A DNA stretch of 64,000 bases. Origin: Crystallibacter sulfonylureivorans_A. Lineage in GTDB: Bacteria; Actinomycetota; Actinomycetes; Actinomycetales; Micrococcaceae. This document shows positions 34,637-42,899 of the stretch, one piece after another. The stretch lies in the NCBI RefSeq assembly GCF_047607445.1, contig NZ_JBLKRT010000008.1:60036-124035 (forward strand), given 5' to 3'. The translations under genes were made by a program, and so were the position numbers. Every line of letters starts with the position of its first letter. Position 1 is the first letter of the stretch. The notes under the pieces were generated by a model. That model was not told the DNA's origin. It searched no databases and saw only the letters and a list, made by a program, of their open reading frames with translations.

Positions 34637-34768
34637 TGCTCCCCGCCGCTTCGCATCGGTTCACAGTGTCCCAGGAAAGGGCAGACAGCCAGAACGATCT
34701 GCGGTAGCGTCCCAGCATCACGCTTATCGTCGCTAGGGCGGCGTTGGCTAACGACCGGAAGGGCACCC

Positions 34769-35170
34769 ATGCTGCGAGGAATGAGTACGGTCAGCTACTG
34801 GACCGCGGATCTGCCGGCGGCGGTGGAGTGGTATTCGGACTTCCTCGGCACCAAGCCGTACTTCGAGCGGCCCGGCTATGCCGAGTTCCGGATCGGCGAT
34901 TATCAGCATGAGCTAGGCCTGATCGACACCCGGCACGCCCCCGCGGGCCACGGCATAGATCCAGGCGGCGCCATCCTGTACTGGCAGGTGGACGATGTGG
35001 AGGCGGCGCGCCGTCGGCTGCTGGAGAAAGGCGCGACGGAACTGGAACCGCTCATCGACCGCGGGCACGGTTTCATCACGGCCTCGGTCGTCGATCCGTT
35101 CGGCAACGTACTGGGCATCATGCGGAACCCGCACTACCTGGAGATGCTGCGCTCCCGCACAGGTTCCTGA
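34769..35170 (+). CDS. VOC (glyoxalase/bleomycin-resistance fold) protein
   Basis: A 133-residue vicinal-oxygen-chelate fold protein with the two beta-alpha-beta-beta-beta modules: STVSYWTADLPAAVEWYSDFLGTKPYF and ATELEPLIDRGHGFITASVVDPFGNVLGIMRNPHY. A metal-ligand-like His/Glu pattern is present. The ATG is preceded by GGAAGGG. It stands alone between the kinase gene and an unknown gene. Substrate unknown. Confidence 0.85.
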   Translation: MLRGMSTVSYWTADLPAAVEWYSDFLGTKPYFERPGYAEFRIGDYQHELGLIDTRHAPAGHGIDPGGAILYWQVDDVEAARRRLLEKGATELEPLIDRGHGFITASVVDPFGNVLGIMRNPHYLEMLRSRTGS

Positions 35171-35410
35171 GCGGCCGCTGCACCTGCCAGCGGTTGCTGG
35201 CAAGCACGCCTCGCAATTTTGTCAGAGGCGGCCCCTAGGCTGAAAGCAGCTTCACGAGATGCGCGCCCCTCCGGCTAGGAGGGCAAATGCTCCGACATGG
35301 CCGCACACCAACCCCAAACCTCACGGGTGGTTCGGATGAAGAAGCGGTCCGCCTCCAACTGGAGCGGGCAAGAGTGTCCGCCGCGGCGGACTGCAGGAAA
35401 GGACCCTGAC

Positions 35411-35767
35411 GTGGTCTACTACTCGAACCGAGCCGATGACGATCCCCACCAGAAGACGGGAGCGTGCTCGTGGTTTGGCCCGGGACACAACGTCCATTGG
35501 ATCCAGGCCCGGAAAGCACTTCACGACGATGTTGGTATTCCGGTCACCGTTCATCTGGAGGCAGAAGGAAGAGTCCGCTTGGACGATGCAGGCCACGAGC
35601 GGCGTTACTGGCACCACGACACGGCAGGCCTCGCCGAAGCCTTGGCCCTCCCGTGCGGCGACATCATGTGGCACGCGCGGTTTAGCGTGCTGATGATCGA
35701 GACGATCTTGGACCGACGCCTTTTCAACCTAGGGCAGGTTGAAAAGGCAGTGGAGTGCCGGGCTTAG
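35411..35767 (+). CDS. Hypothetical protein, 118 residues
   Basis: I do not recognise this protein. The GTG start at 35411 follows AGGAAAGGA by five bases and yields MVYYSNRADDDP; a frame further upstream has no coding look. It is rich in His, Trp and Tyr (HNVHWIQARKALHDD, RRYWHHDTAG) and could be a small metal or cofactor binding protein. Its 3' end contains a perfect 13-bp hairpin (arms 35718-35730 and 35736-35748). Confidence 0.5.
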   Translation: MVYYSNRADDDPHQKTGACSWFGPGHNVHWIQARKALHDDVGIPVTVHLEAEGRVRLDDAGHERRYWHHDTAGLAEALALPCGDIMWHARFSVLMIETILDRRLFNLGQVEKAVECRA

Positions 35768-35830
35768 CCACGCGCGCTCGGCGAAGGCGTGGGCTGGCGT
35801 GCTCCGTGCGTGTGGGGCGCGGAAACCACG

Positions 35831-36619
35831 TCAGCTGCTAGCGGCTTTCAGGTTGGCCAGGTAGCCGGCGAAGCCGCCCGGTGTCCGGCCCTGCAGCCGG
35901 CCTGAGGTGGTGACCTGCAGATGGGCCGCCGGCAGGACCACGCCGCCAAGGGAACGGATGGCTTCGACCAGCCGGACGTCCTCATGCTCCGTCAGCGCTG
36001 GGAAGCCACCGGCCGCCAGATACAGCGAGGCCCTGACGCCGAGGTTGGCGCCGTGCACCCTGGTGCTCGGTTCCTGGCCGGCGTAGTTATGGCGCCAGGC
36101 CCGCAGGAGCCCGGGCGCCAGGCTGGCGGTGTCGGGTTCCACTGTTCCCGCCACGGCGTCGGCTCCGGCATCGGCCAGCCGCACAAAGGAGGTCAGCCAG
36201 TTCTCCGGCACCAGGGTGTCCGCGTCCGTGCAGGCTAGCCAGGTCTTCTCGGCCGTGTAGTGGTCTGCGGCTTCCAGCGCGGCGGACACTCCGGCCGCCC
36301 GGGCAGCGCCGACGGAGCCGAAGTCCCCGGCCAGCACGGCGATCCGTTCATCCGAGTGGGCCGCGTGCTCGGCGATGGCTGCCGACTGGTCGGTGCACCG
36401 GTCTAGCACCACCACCAGTTGCACGCTGCAGTGTGGCTGCCCGGTACGGAGCGCGTCCATCGCCCGTTGCAGCCGCCGCAGGCATCGTCCCAGCAGCTGC
36501 TCCTCGTTGTGCACCGGAACAACGACGGCGATGTGCCGCAACGTGGGTGCCGCGCCTGGTCCCCCGGCGGAGGTGTTGGGTATGCCCGAGGCTGGGCCGG
36601 CGACCGGGACGGCGGTCAC
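35831..36619 (-). CDS. Family 2 glycosyltransferase
   Basis: A 262-residue GT-A fold transferase. N-terminal nucleotide-sugar site IAVVVPVHNEEQLLGRCLRRL, VVLDRCTDQSA, the DxD metal motif as ACTDADT, and later GGFPALTEHEDVRLVEAI, the ED acceptor/base region. The GTG start overlaps the stop of the PIG-L/methyltransferase gene (GTGA), so a longer frame extending upstream is not used. It is the last gene of a three-gene operon. The product is unknown; a glycan or glycolipid is likely. Confidence 0.87.
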   Translation of the reverse strand: MTAVPVAGPASGIPNTSAGGPGAAPTLRHIAVVVPVHNEEQLLGRCLRRLQRAMDALRTGQPHCSVQLVVVLDRCTDQSAAIAEHAAHSDERIAVLAGDFGSVGAARAAGVSAALEAADHYTAEKTWLACTDADTLVPENWLTSFVRLADAGADAVAGTVEPDTASLAPGLLRAWRHNYAGQEPSTRVHGANLGVRASLYLAAGGFPALTEHEDVRLVEAIRSLGGVVLPAAHLQVTTSGRLQGRTPGGFAGYLANLKAASS

Positions 36620-38061
36620 GGCGCACGCTCCGGTGCCTGCAGGACTTCCAGCAGGAAGTCCGGTTCGCGGTGGAGTGCGACCACGTTCCAGCCGGTGGTT
36701 TCCTTCGCCATCGCATGGACCTGTTCGCCGTCCAGTTCCCACCCGTCGATCGGATGCAGCCAGTGGCACAGCAACAGGTGCCCTCCAGGGGTCATGGATT
36801 CCTGCACCTTGCAAAGCAGCTCCCGCAGCTCCGGACCGGTGAGGAAGTAGCCGATTTCCGAGATGGCCACCAGATCCAAGCCGTCCTCGGCCGAGGACGG
36901 CCACCCGGCGGGCAGCTGCGCGTGCACCAACTCCACGTTGCTGACGTCCGCCAGCCGGCGGCGCGCCTCGTCCAGTGCAACACTGCTGGCATCCACTGCT
37001 GTCAACCGATCGCAGCGGACGGCGAGCTCGGCGGTCAGCACCCCGATGGAACAGCCAATCTCCAAGGCATCCCCGTACCGTTCGGCCGGGAGGGACGCCA
37101 GCGTGACCACCCGCTTCCGTCGTTCGTACCAACTGGACAGGTAATTCCATGGGTCCGGATTACTGCGGTACAGCCGGTCGAAGATGTGCTCTGCGTGCTC
37201 CGATCCGGCGGGCCCGGCCGGGGTCCACTCGAAGACCTCGACGTCACGGTCAAAGTGTTCCTGAAACGCTTCGCTGAGCAGCACCTCGTCGCCGGCTGCC
37301 GCCGACAGGGGCTGCGTCTGCGAAACATGGGAGGCCAAGGCCAACTGCTTGGCGGCCGCATCCGGCGCCGAGAGCCCCGCGGTCCGCCACTCCGTCCAGC
37401 GGCTATCTGCGCCAGGGTCAGCCCAATGCCAATACCAGATGGGGAATTCCAGCAGGTCTGCCCGGTGGGCGGTGGCTGACCGGGCCGCCGCGTGGCCCAC
37501 AGCTTCATGGTCCGGATGGCCGTCCTGGCGGTAGGGTGCGGCGACCACCGCTTGCGCGTGGCCATCCAAGGCTGCGGCGAAGGCTGCATCAAGGACGTCG
37601 ACATGCTGGCTGACCTTCCCATCCGGGATGCCCAGGAACCTCCATTCCAGCCGCCCGGGCCCTGCTCCGTCCTCCGAGATGGCTTGGGCCGGATCATTGG
37701 CCTCAGCCTGTGCCCGCCCCTTCGCCTGCGCCTGCGCCGAGGATTCCAGCGCCTGCATCGCGGCGCGGAATTCCGCCAGCCGAAGTTTGCGCAGGTCCGC
37801 GGCGGAGTACGTGGGCGAATCCGGGTGGGAGGCTTCGCCGGCGGTGCAGAGCAGCACGGTGACATCCGCGCCGCGGACCAGCGCGGCGTGGATCAGCCCT
37901 GCGGCGCCGAGTGACTCGTCGTCGGGATGCGCCGCGGCCACCACCAGCCGGCAGCCGCGGACGGGTACTACTCCCTGGGCCAGCGCCGGCAGCCGCTCGA
38001 TGCCCGCCGCGCGCCACTCTGCTTCCGTGGTTCCGGCGTCGACGTGGGAGAAGGTCACCAT
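36616..38061 (-). CDS. PIG-L deacetylase fused to a SAM methyltransferase
   Basis: A 481-residue two-domain protein. Residues 35-250 are a LmbE/PIG-L Zn-dependent N-acetyl-sugar deacetylase with AAHPDDE (43-49) and later HPDHEAVG supplying metal ligands. Residues 290-470 are a class I methyltransferase with ALEIGCSIGVLTAELA, LTAVDAS and a family-typical WNYLSSWYERRKR segment before it, as in NodS-like enzymes. The ATG overlaps the stop of the upstream acyl-CoA-dehydrogenase-like gene by seven bases and its stop overlaps the downstream GT2 start. The fusion suggests sequential deacetylation and methylation of one amino-sugar intermediate. Confidence 0.87.
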   Translation of the reverse strand: MVTFSHVDAGTTEAEWRAAGIERLPALAQGVVPVRGCRLVVAAAHPDDESLGAAGLIHAALVRGADVTVLLCTAGEASHPDSPTYSAADLRKLRLAEFRAAMQALESSAQAQAKGRAQAEANDPAQAISEDGAGPGRLEWRFLGIPDGKVSQHVDVLDAAFAAALDGHAQAVVAAPYRQDGHPDHEAVGHAAARSATAHRADLLEFPIWYWHWADPGADSRWTEWRTAGLSAPDAAAKQLALASHVSQTQPLSAAAGDEVLLSEAFQEHFDRDVEVFEWTPAGPAGSEHAEHIFDRLYRSNPDPWNYLSSWYERRKRVVTLASLPAERYGDALEIGCSIGVLTAELAVRCDRLTAVDASSVALDEARRRLADVSNVELVHAQLPAGWPSSAEDGLDLVAISEIGYFLTGPELRELLCKVQESMTPGGHLLLCHWLHPIDGWELDGEQVHAMAKETTGWNVVALHREPDFLLEVLQAPERAP

Positions 38062-39083
38062 GCTGGCTCCGCCTGTTCCAAGACCAGGGCGCCGAGAGCC
38101 GCGTCGTCACGGGAGGCATGGTGCTGGCGGAGGTACACCGTCAGGTCGGCCACCCGCCGGGCGTGCGGCTCGTCCCACACCAGCGGTCCCGGTCCCAGCG
38201 CGTGGCCGCAGATCTCCAGCATCCGCGAGCAGATTGCGGCGATCTGGCCGCGGACGCGGTGTGCCTGGACCGCTCCGGCCGCTCCGGCGTCCACCGCTGC
38301 GGCCGCGGCGGCCAGCACGTCCGCGCCGGTAGCCAGCAAGCGGTCCGCCTCGCCCAGCCACGCCAAGGCCAGCTGGTCCGGGGTGCGGGAGGTCGCGGCA
38401 GTACGGAGCGTGCGGAAGAGCCCCACAGCGCCGCCAAACCAGCATGCGGCGACGCCAATCCCGCCCCAGGCGAAACCCGGGCGGTGCAGGTACCAGTCAG
38501 TCCCACCGACCGGCGCGGCAATCGCTTGGTCGAACGCCACCGGGCCGCTGGGCACGGCGGCGAGGCCGCGGCTGACCCAGTCGGCGGGCTCAACGCTGAC
38601 CGCCGGCTGTGTCAGGTCCACCGCGAACGCCCGGCGACCGCCGTCGACGTGCGCGGTGACCACCGCGTGGTCCAGGTGCGCTGCCAAGGAGCACCACGGC
38701 TTGGTGCCGGACAAAAGCCAGGCACCGCCGTCGTTGTTCTTGGCTTCTAAACGGGTGCCGGCGGATTCCGCCGCGAACACGCCCCAGGTTGTCCCCGCGG
38801 GCTGCTCCAGCCCGGCCTGCGCCAGGATGGCGGCCGCGTCCAGATGGGGCTCCACCGCGCGGGCGGCGGTGAGGTCCTCGGCGGCCAGCGCCGCCAGGAA
38901 CTCCCACAGGGCCAGGGTCTTGCCGGAGCCGGGCACGGGTGCAGCGGCCGAGGCGGCGCGGAGGATCGGGAGTAACGGCAGCGGATCGCCCGCGCACCGC
39001 GAAGCTTCTGCCAACAAGGGCCCGGCAGCGCCCCACTCGAGGTGGAGCTGCTGCCGGACCCTGAAGGCGCTGTTAGGTTCCAC
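38055..39083 (-). CDS. Acyl-CoA dehydrogenase-like protein
   Basis: A 342-residue protein of the acyl-CoA dehydrogenase fold. The middle beta domain shows TWGVFAAESAGTRLEA and WLLSGTKPWCSLA, the segments that contact FAD in the family, and the C-terminal half is helical. A clear catalytic glutamate could not be placed, so activity is uncertain. It overlaps the PIG-L/methyltransferase gene by seven bases, and heads that operon. In this context it could oxidise an acyl group on a glycolipid precursor; that is speculation. Confidence 0.75.
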   Translation of the reverse strand: MEPNSAFRVRQQLHLEWGAAGPLLAEASRCAGDPLPLLPILRAASAAAPVPGSGKTLALWEFLAALAAEDLTAARAVEPHLDAAAILAQAGLEQPAGTTWGVFAAESAGTRLEAKNNDGGAWLLSGTKPWCSLAAHLDHAVVTAHVDGGRRAFAVDLTQPAVSVEPADWVSRGLAAVPSGPVAFDQAIAAPVGGTDWYLHRPGFAWGGIGVAACWFGGAVGLFRTLRTAATSRTPDQLALAWLGEADRLLATGADVLAAAAAAVDAGAAGAVQAHRVRGQIAAICSRMLEICGHALGPGPLVWDEPHARRVADLTVYLRQHHASRDDAALGALVLEQAEPAW

Positions 39084-39097
39084 AGCGTGCGGCCGGG

Positions 39098-39658
39098 CTA
39101 CTTGGTCTTTTTGGCCGCGCCCTTTTCCGTTTTCTCACCGCCGCTGGCGAGTTCGCCCGCGCTGTTCTCCAGGTGCGCCCGCATGAACCACTGGAAGAGT
39201 TCCAGCTCGGCCGTCTGGCCGATCAGCAGGTCCTCGGTGATCGGGTCGATTTCACCGATGGTTTCGATGGCCTCGCGGTGGTCGGCGACCACCCCGTTGT
39301 AGACCACGTCCAGCGCGGCGAGGTGCTCGGCGGTGCCGGCACGGTGAATGTCATAGTCGTCCCAAGTGCGTTCCTTGACAAGGGCGCCTGGCAGCCCGTT
39401 CGGGGAGACGCCCAGGGTGGCCATGCGCTCGGCGACGGCATCGATCATGGCACGGACCTTCTCGATCTGCGGATCGAGCATTTCGTGGACCCCGATGAAG
39501 TCCCGACCCACCACGTTCCAGTGGGCGTGCTTCAGGGTCAACTGCAGGTCATTGAGCGCGTGGAGCCGCTGCTGCAGGATCTTTGCGACCTTTCGGCCGT
39601 CTTCCAGCTTGAGGCCGGGAACGGTGTAGCTTGCCTTGGACCGGGTTGTTTCCGCCAT
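39098..39658 (-). CDS. dps: Dps family ferritin-like DNA-protecting protein
   Basis: A 186-residue four-helix ferritin-like protein that forms a 12-mer, oxidises iron with peroxide and protects DNA. The Dps signature is visible: TLKHAHWNVVGRDFIGVHEMLD, with ferroxidase His, Asp and Glu positions. The C-terminal tail is Lys-rich (EKTEKGAAKKTK), which in actinobacterial Dps proteins binds DNA. The ATG at 39658 is preceded by AGGAGG; an ATG further upstream has no ribosome site. Confidence 0.93.
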   Translation of the reverse strand: MAETTRSKASYTVPGLKLEDGRKVAKILQQRLHALNDLQLTLKHAHWNVVGRDFIGVHEMLDPQIEKVRAMIDAVAERMATLGVSPNGLPGALVKERTWDDYDIHRAGTAEHLAALDVVYNGVVADHREAIETIGEIDPITEDLLIGQTAELELFQWFMRAHLENSAGELASGGEKTEKGAAKKTK

Positions 39659-39793
39659 CAGAAAACCTCCTTGCTCGGCGATGCCGCCTGTCGGCATCCT
39701 GCTGTTTTCCAACCTAGCGGCGAACCCTTGCTACGTCCCGCCGTACGCCACTTCGTCAGCCAAGGGCGAAATTCAGCAAGCTTACTAATCGGG

Positions 39794-40597
39794 TTAATCG
39801 CGCGGGCTGCCGCCGGCGACCAGCCGGATCACCACCGCGGCAAGCAGCCCCACCGCCGCACAGATACCGGCGGCGATTGCGGTGCCCTGATCCACCAGTC
39901 CCCCGTCGATGCGTCCGACGGCGATCCAGCCCAGGCCCCAACTGGTGGCCAACGCCGGGGCAAGCCGGCCACGGCTGTACACCGCGGTGGCCACGCCGAT
40001 GGCCGCCGCCAGAGCGAGGACGATCGATGACAGCAAGGTGACGGAGAGCCCGAAGCCGTCCACCCCGGACGCCGCGAGGACGGCCGCGAAGTTGGCCACC
40101 GTGGCCACGGTCACCCAGCCCAGGTACAGGCCGAACGTGCCGTCGACGATGAGGATGTCGAGCCGGCCGCCTGGCAGGGTGTCGACCAGCAGCACCAGGA
40201 TACGCGCCAGCACGGCCAGCAGCGCCACGATCACCGCGAGGCTGATGACCAGCAGTCCGGCCTGCACCACCCAGATCCATGCCGCGTTCAACAGCATGGA
40301 TGCCACCGCCCAAGGACGCAGGGCAGCATGCCGCTCGGACCGCCGCTGGGCCGGCAGCAATTGCCAGACCGCGTAGGCGAACAGGCCCAGGTAGATGACG
40401 GACCAGATCCGGAAAGCCGGCGAGGCCGGGGCCAGCGGTGTGGAGTCTTCGTTCAGCCAGCCGTCGGCCGCCTGCTGGATGGGAGTCCCGACCACAACCC
40501 CACTGCCCATGAAGGCCGCAACGATCGCCACCAGCGAGCTGACGAGGACCACTATCGGCCAGCCAAGTCCTTGTTCGCGGTGTGTCTGCTGGTGCAT
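39794..40597 (-). CDS. TspO/MBR-like membrane protein
   Basis: A 267-residue protein with eight hydrophobic segments. From residue 60 (SPAFRIWSVIYLGLFAYAVWQLLPAQ) it matches the tryptophan-sensory-protein (TspO/MBR) pattern, including FxIWSVIYLGL, followed by LNAAWIWVV. It is longer than TspO itself. The ATG at 40597 is preceded by GGAGGA. Ligand and function are unknown. Confidence 0.7.
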   Translation of the reverse strand: MHQQTHREQGLGWPIVVLVSSLVAIVAAFMGSGVVVGTPIQQAADGWLNEDSTPLAPASPAFRIWSVIYLGLFAYAVWQLLPAQRRSERHAALRPWAVASMLLNAAWIWVVQAGLLVISLAVIVALLAVLARILVLLVDTLPGGRLDILIVDGTFGLYLGWVTVATVANFAAVLAASGVDGFGLSVTLLSSIVLALAAAIGVATAVYSRGRLAPALATSWGLGWIAVGRIDGGLVDQGTAIAAGICAAVGLLAAVVIRLVAGGSPRD

Positions 40598-40654
40598 GCT
40601 TCCTCCGGCTGTCGTCGGGATGTCCACCGCTGGGGTCGGCAGCGGACGTATCGG

Positions 40655-41401
40655 TCAGGTGCCGAGGCTGCCGCGGACGATGCTGACGCTGGAGTGTTCG
40701 GGGTTCCCGTCCAACGGCTCGTCCGAGACATCCACGATGGGGAATTTCGACAGATCCAGTCCCTGCGGGATGGGGAACCGGCCGCTGTCCGAGTCCAGCA
40801 CGCCGAGGCTGACGAGCCCGGAAAGGTCCGGCGCGATCAGCCACACCTCTTGATAGCCGCGGGCCTCGTTGGCGCTCAGCCGGATCTCGAGTTCCCTGAT
40901 CCCGTTGTTCTCCACCACGCGCGCCGTCCCGGTGGCTGCGTACTGCTCCAAGGGCTGCAAATCCGCCTGCGCCAGGGTGGCGGTGTTCCGGTTGACGATC
41001 CAGGACACGCCGATGGCGGCCAGGAGCACCACGGCTGCCGCCGCGGCGAGCCAAGCCGGGAAGTTCCGGGGCCGTGGGCGCGGGGCGGGCGCCGCCGGTG
41101 AAGGTCGCTCCGCAGCGGCGTCGCGCAAGGGAGCGGGGCCGGGCGCGGACCGCAGGGGATCTTCCGCGAGTTCCGGGGCGAGCCCCAATTCGCGGTGGAT
41201 GGCCTGCCAGACCTGCGGGCCCGGAGACTCGAGTTCCGGTTCGGGATCGGCTTTGGCTGCGATCACCGCACGGCGAAGGGCTTGGTACTCGTCGGCGCAT
41301 TCGGGGCAGGTGCGGAGGTGTTCCCGGTCGGACCGGTCGCCGATGGTGTCGTCCAGGGCCAGCAAACTGATCAGTTCCGGATCAAGGTGCCGCATGGTCA
41401 A
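40655..41401 (-). CDS. Anti-sigma factor, RskA type
   Basis: A 248-residue membrane protein that should bind and inhibit the adjacent sigma factor. The N-terminus carries a zinc-finger-like HLRTCPECADEYQALR (HxxxCxxC). One membrane segment lies at about residues 138-158 (WLAAAAAVVLLAAIGVSWIV). The extracytoplasmic part ends with GYQEVWLIAPDLSGLVSLGVLDS, the RskA C-terminal pattern. It overlaps the sigma gene by 20 bases, fixing translational coupling. Regulated proteolysis of RskA-like factors releases sigma in response to envelope signals. Confidence 0.87.
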   Translation of the reverse strand: MTMRHLDPELISLLALDDTIGDRSDREHLRTCPECADEYQALRRAVIAAKADPEPELESPGPQVWQAIHRELGLAPELAEDPLRSAPGPAPLRDAAAERPSPAAPAPRPRPRNFPAWLAAAAAVVLLAAIGVSWIVNRNTATLAQADLQPLEQYAATGTARVVENNGIRELEIRLSANEARGYQEVWLIAPDLSGLVSLGVLDSDSGRFPIPQGLDLSKFPIVDVSDEPLDGNPEHSSVSIVRGSLGT

Positions 41402-42050
41402 CCTCCAATCGGCGCTTCAGGTGCTGCAGACTGCGATGGATATGGCTCTTGACGGTACCAAGCGGCAGGTCCAGCCGGCGTGAGATCTGCTCGTGGGTCA
41501 GATCCTCGTAGAACGCCAGGCGCATGATCGAGCCCTTGGGTTCACCGAGCCGTTCGAGCTCGCCGTCCAGCAACAACCGGTCCGCGAGCGCTTCGGGTGA
41601 CTGGGAACTGTCGGCGTATTCGGGGTCCGGCAGGACCGCCGACACGGCATGGAGTTTGCGATGCTCACGGGCAGAGGACGATTGCGCATCGGCGATGACG
41701 CGCCGGGTAATCCCGACGATCCACGCGGGAAGCCGGCCCAGCGAAGGGTCGAAGCCGTCCCGCAGCCGCCACGCCCGGATGAAGACCTCCTGGGTCACAT
41801 CGTCCGCGGCCGCCTGATCCCGCAAGGCCCGGGAGGCCAGCGTGCGGACAAGCGGTGCCAGGTGCCGGTAGGCATCAGCGATGGCTGATTCGTCACCGGC
41901 CGCGAAAGCTGTGTCGATGCCGGTGTCCCACGCGTCGAAAGGAGGAGGTACCAAGCCTGCGTCCTTCCGGTCGTCGGGAGGGGAAGCTACCCCGTGGCGT
42001 GGTGCTGAAGGGCCGGAAAAGTCAGTCAGGGACCGCTGTGACAACCACAT
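41382..42050 (-). CDS. ECF-type RNA polymerase sigma factor
   Basis: A 222-residue sigma-70 family factor. Region 2 runs over about residues 65-130 (LASRALRDQAAADDVTQEVFIRAWRLRDGFD, then PAWIVGITRRVIADA) and region 4 over 160-215 (MRLAFYEDLTHEQISRRLDLPLGTVKSHIHRSLQHLKR). The first 40 residues are not conserved and the start may be further in. It overlaps the class F sortase gene upstream by 29 bases and the anti-sigma gene downstream by 20. It resembles SigK. Its targets probably include the upstream DUF4397 and sortase genes, but no promoter motif could be confirmed. Confidence 0.88.
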   Translation of the reverse strand: MWLSQRSLTDFSGPSAPRHGVASPPDDRKDAGLVPPPFDAWDTGIDTAFAAGDESAIADAYRHLAPLVRTLASRALRDQAAADDVTQEVFIRAWRLRDGFDPSLGRLPAWIVGITRRVIADAQSSSAREHRKLHAVSAVLPDPEYADSSQSPEALADRLLLDGELERLGEPKGSIMRLAFYEDLTHEQISRRLDLPLGTVKSHIHRSLQHLKRRLEVDHAAP

Positions 42051-42798
42051 TGTGGCTGTAATCCTGCCGTCCGTCCAGCCACGTGCCGCCGCAGGTGACC
42101 AGTTTCAGCAGCGGTTTTCCGTCCCGGCGGAACACGGTAGCTGCATCGAATTCGTCCTTGTCCATCAACTCAACCTCGGTGACGCGGTAGGTGAGCGCTT
42201 CCGCCTCCGCCCTTTCTACGGTGATGGCCGTGTTGGGCTGAAGCTGCCTGAGCTCGGAAAACGGAGCCAAACCGGAGAGGGTGTCCACGTGGGCTGCGAT
42301 CACCGCGGTTCCGGCCGCCTCCCCCGGCGCCGGGCCATACCGGTACCAGCCGGCACGGTCAACGGCATCCGGAATCTCCATCTGGTTGCCAGCGCTAATT
42401 CCGACGGCGACCACGCTGAGATCGATTGACGTTCCGGCCACCATCAACCGCGTGGGCGGCGGCGCTTCCTCATCGGCCGCCGCGGGCAACGCACGGTGCA
42501 CCGGAATGGCCGCCGGGTCCGGGATCAGGGCAGATTCCGGAAGGGCGGATTCCTGTGGTGCAGATTCCGGCAGGGCGGATTCCTGTGGTGCATCGTCCGG
42601 TGGCGCCGGAGTGCCCGGGCTTCTGCCGTCCTGCGCGACGCCGGCGTCCCCCTGACCTTCCGACCGTGCGGCAACCTCGTCCACCGCGGCCGGCGGCTGG
42701 ATGCCTTCGACCGGCTGGGGCGCGGCACAGCCGACAGCGGCAACAAGGAGCACACTGAGCAGGAACCCGGACCGGGCCGCCGTCGTCGTGTTGGTCAT
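42022..42798 (-). CDS. Class F sortase
   Basis: A 258-residue lipoprotein-like enzyme. The N-terminus is a signal peptide ending in an AVGC lipobox (Cys about residue 17). A Pro/Ala/Glu-rich linker with a repeated APQESALPES unit follows (bases 42530-42595). The sortase domain shows catalytic His in IAAHVDTLSG and catalytic Cys in LKLVTCGG. The usual Arg is less clear: the end reads GRQDYSHNVVV. Sortases cleave sorting signals and attach proteins to the wall or to each other. The likely client is the DUF4397 protein just upstream. Overlap with the sigma gene couples expression. Confidence 0.83.
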   Translation of the reverse strand: MTNTTTAARSGFLLSVLLVAAVGCAAPQPVEGIQPPAAVDEVAARSEGQGDAGVAQDGRSPGTPAPPDDAPQESALPESAPQESALPESALIPDPAAIPVHRALPAAADEEAPPPTRLMVAGTSIDLSVVAVGISAGNQMEIPDAVDRAGWYRYGPAPGEAAGTAVIAAHVDTLSGLAPFSELRQLQPNTAITVERAEAEALTYRVTEVELMDKDEFDAATVFRRDGKPLLKLVTCGGTWLDGRQDYSHNVVVTAVPD

Positions 42799-42899
42799 GG
42801 CACCTTCTTGACGTTTCGGGTGAGGTTTCGCAAATGGCCGGGGCGGAGGAAGCCGGTGGCACCCCGGGCAGGCGCCACCGGCTTCGGAGCCCACCGCAG

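Noticed and set aside
36620..37150. N-terminal extension of the glycosyltransferase frame
   Set aside because: It overlaps the methyltransferase gene in another frame and has no family similarity; the GTG at 36619 gives a normal GT2 N-terminus.
39756..41300. 514-residue minus-strand frame over the TspO-like and anti-sigma genes
   Set aside because: Arg/Gly/Pro-rich without motifs; the other frame encodes recognisable membrane and RskA-type proteins with good ribosome sites.
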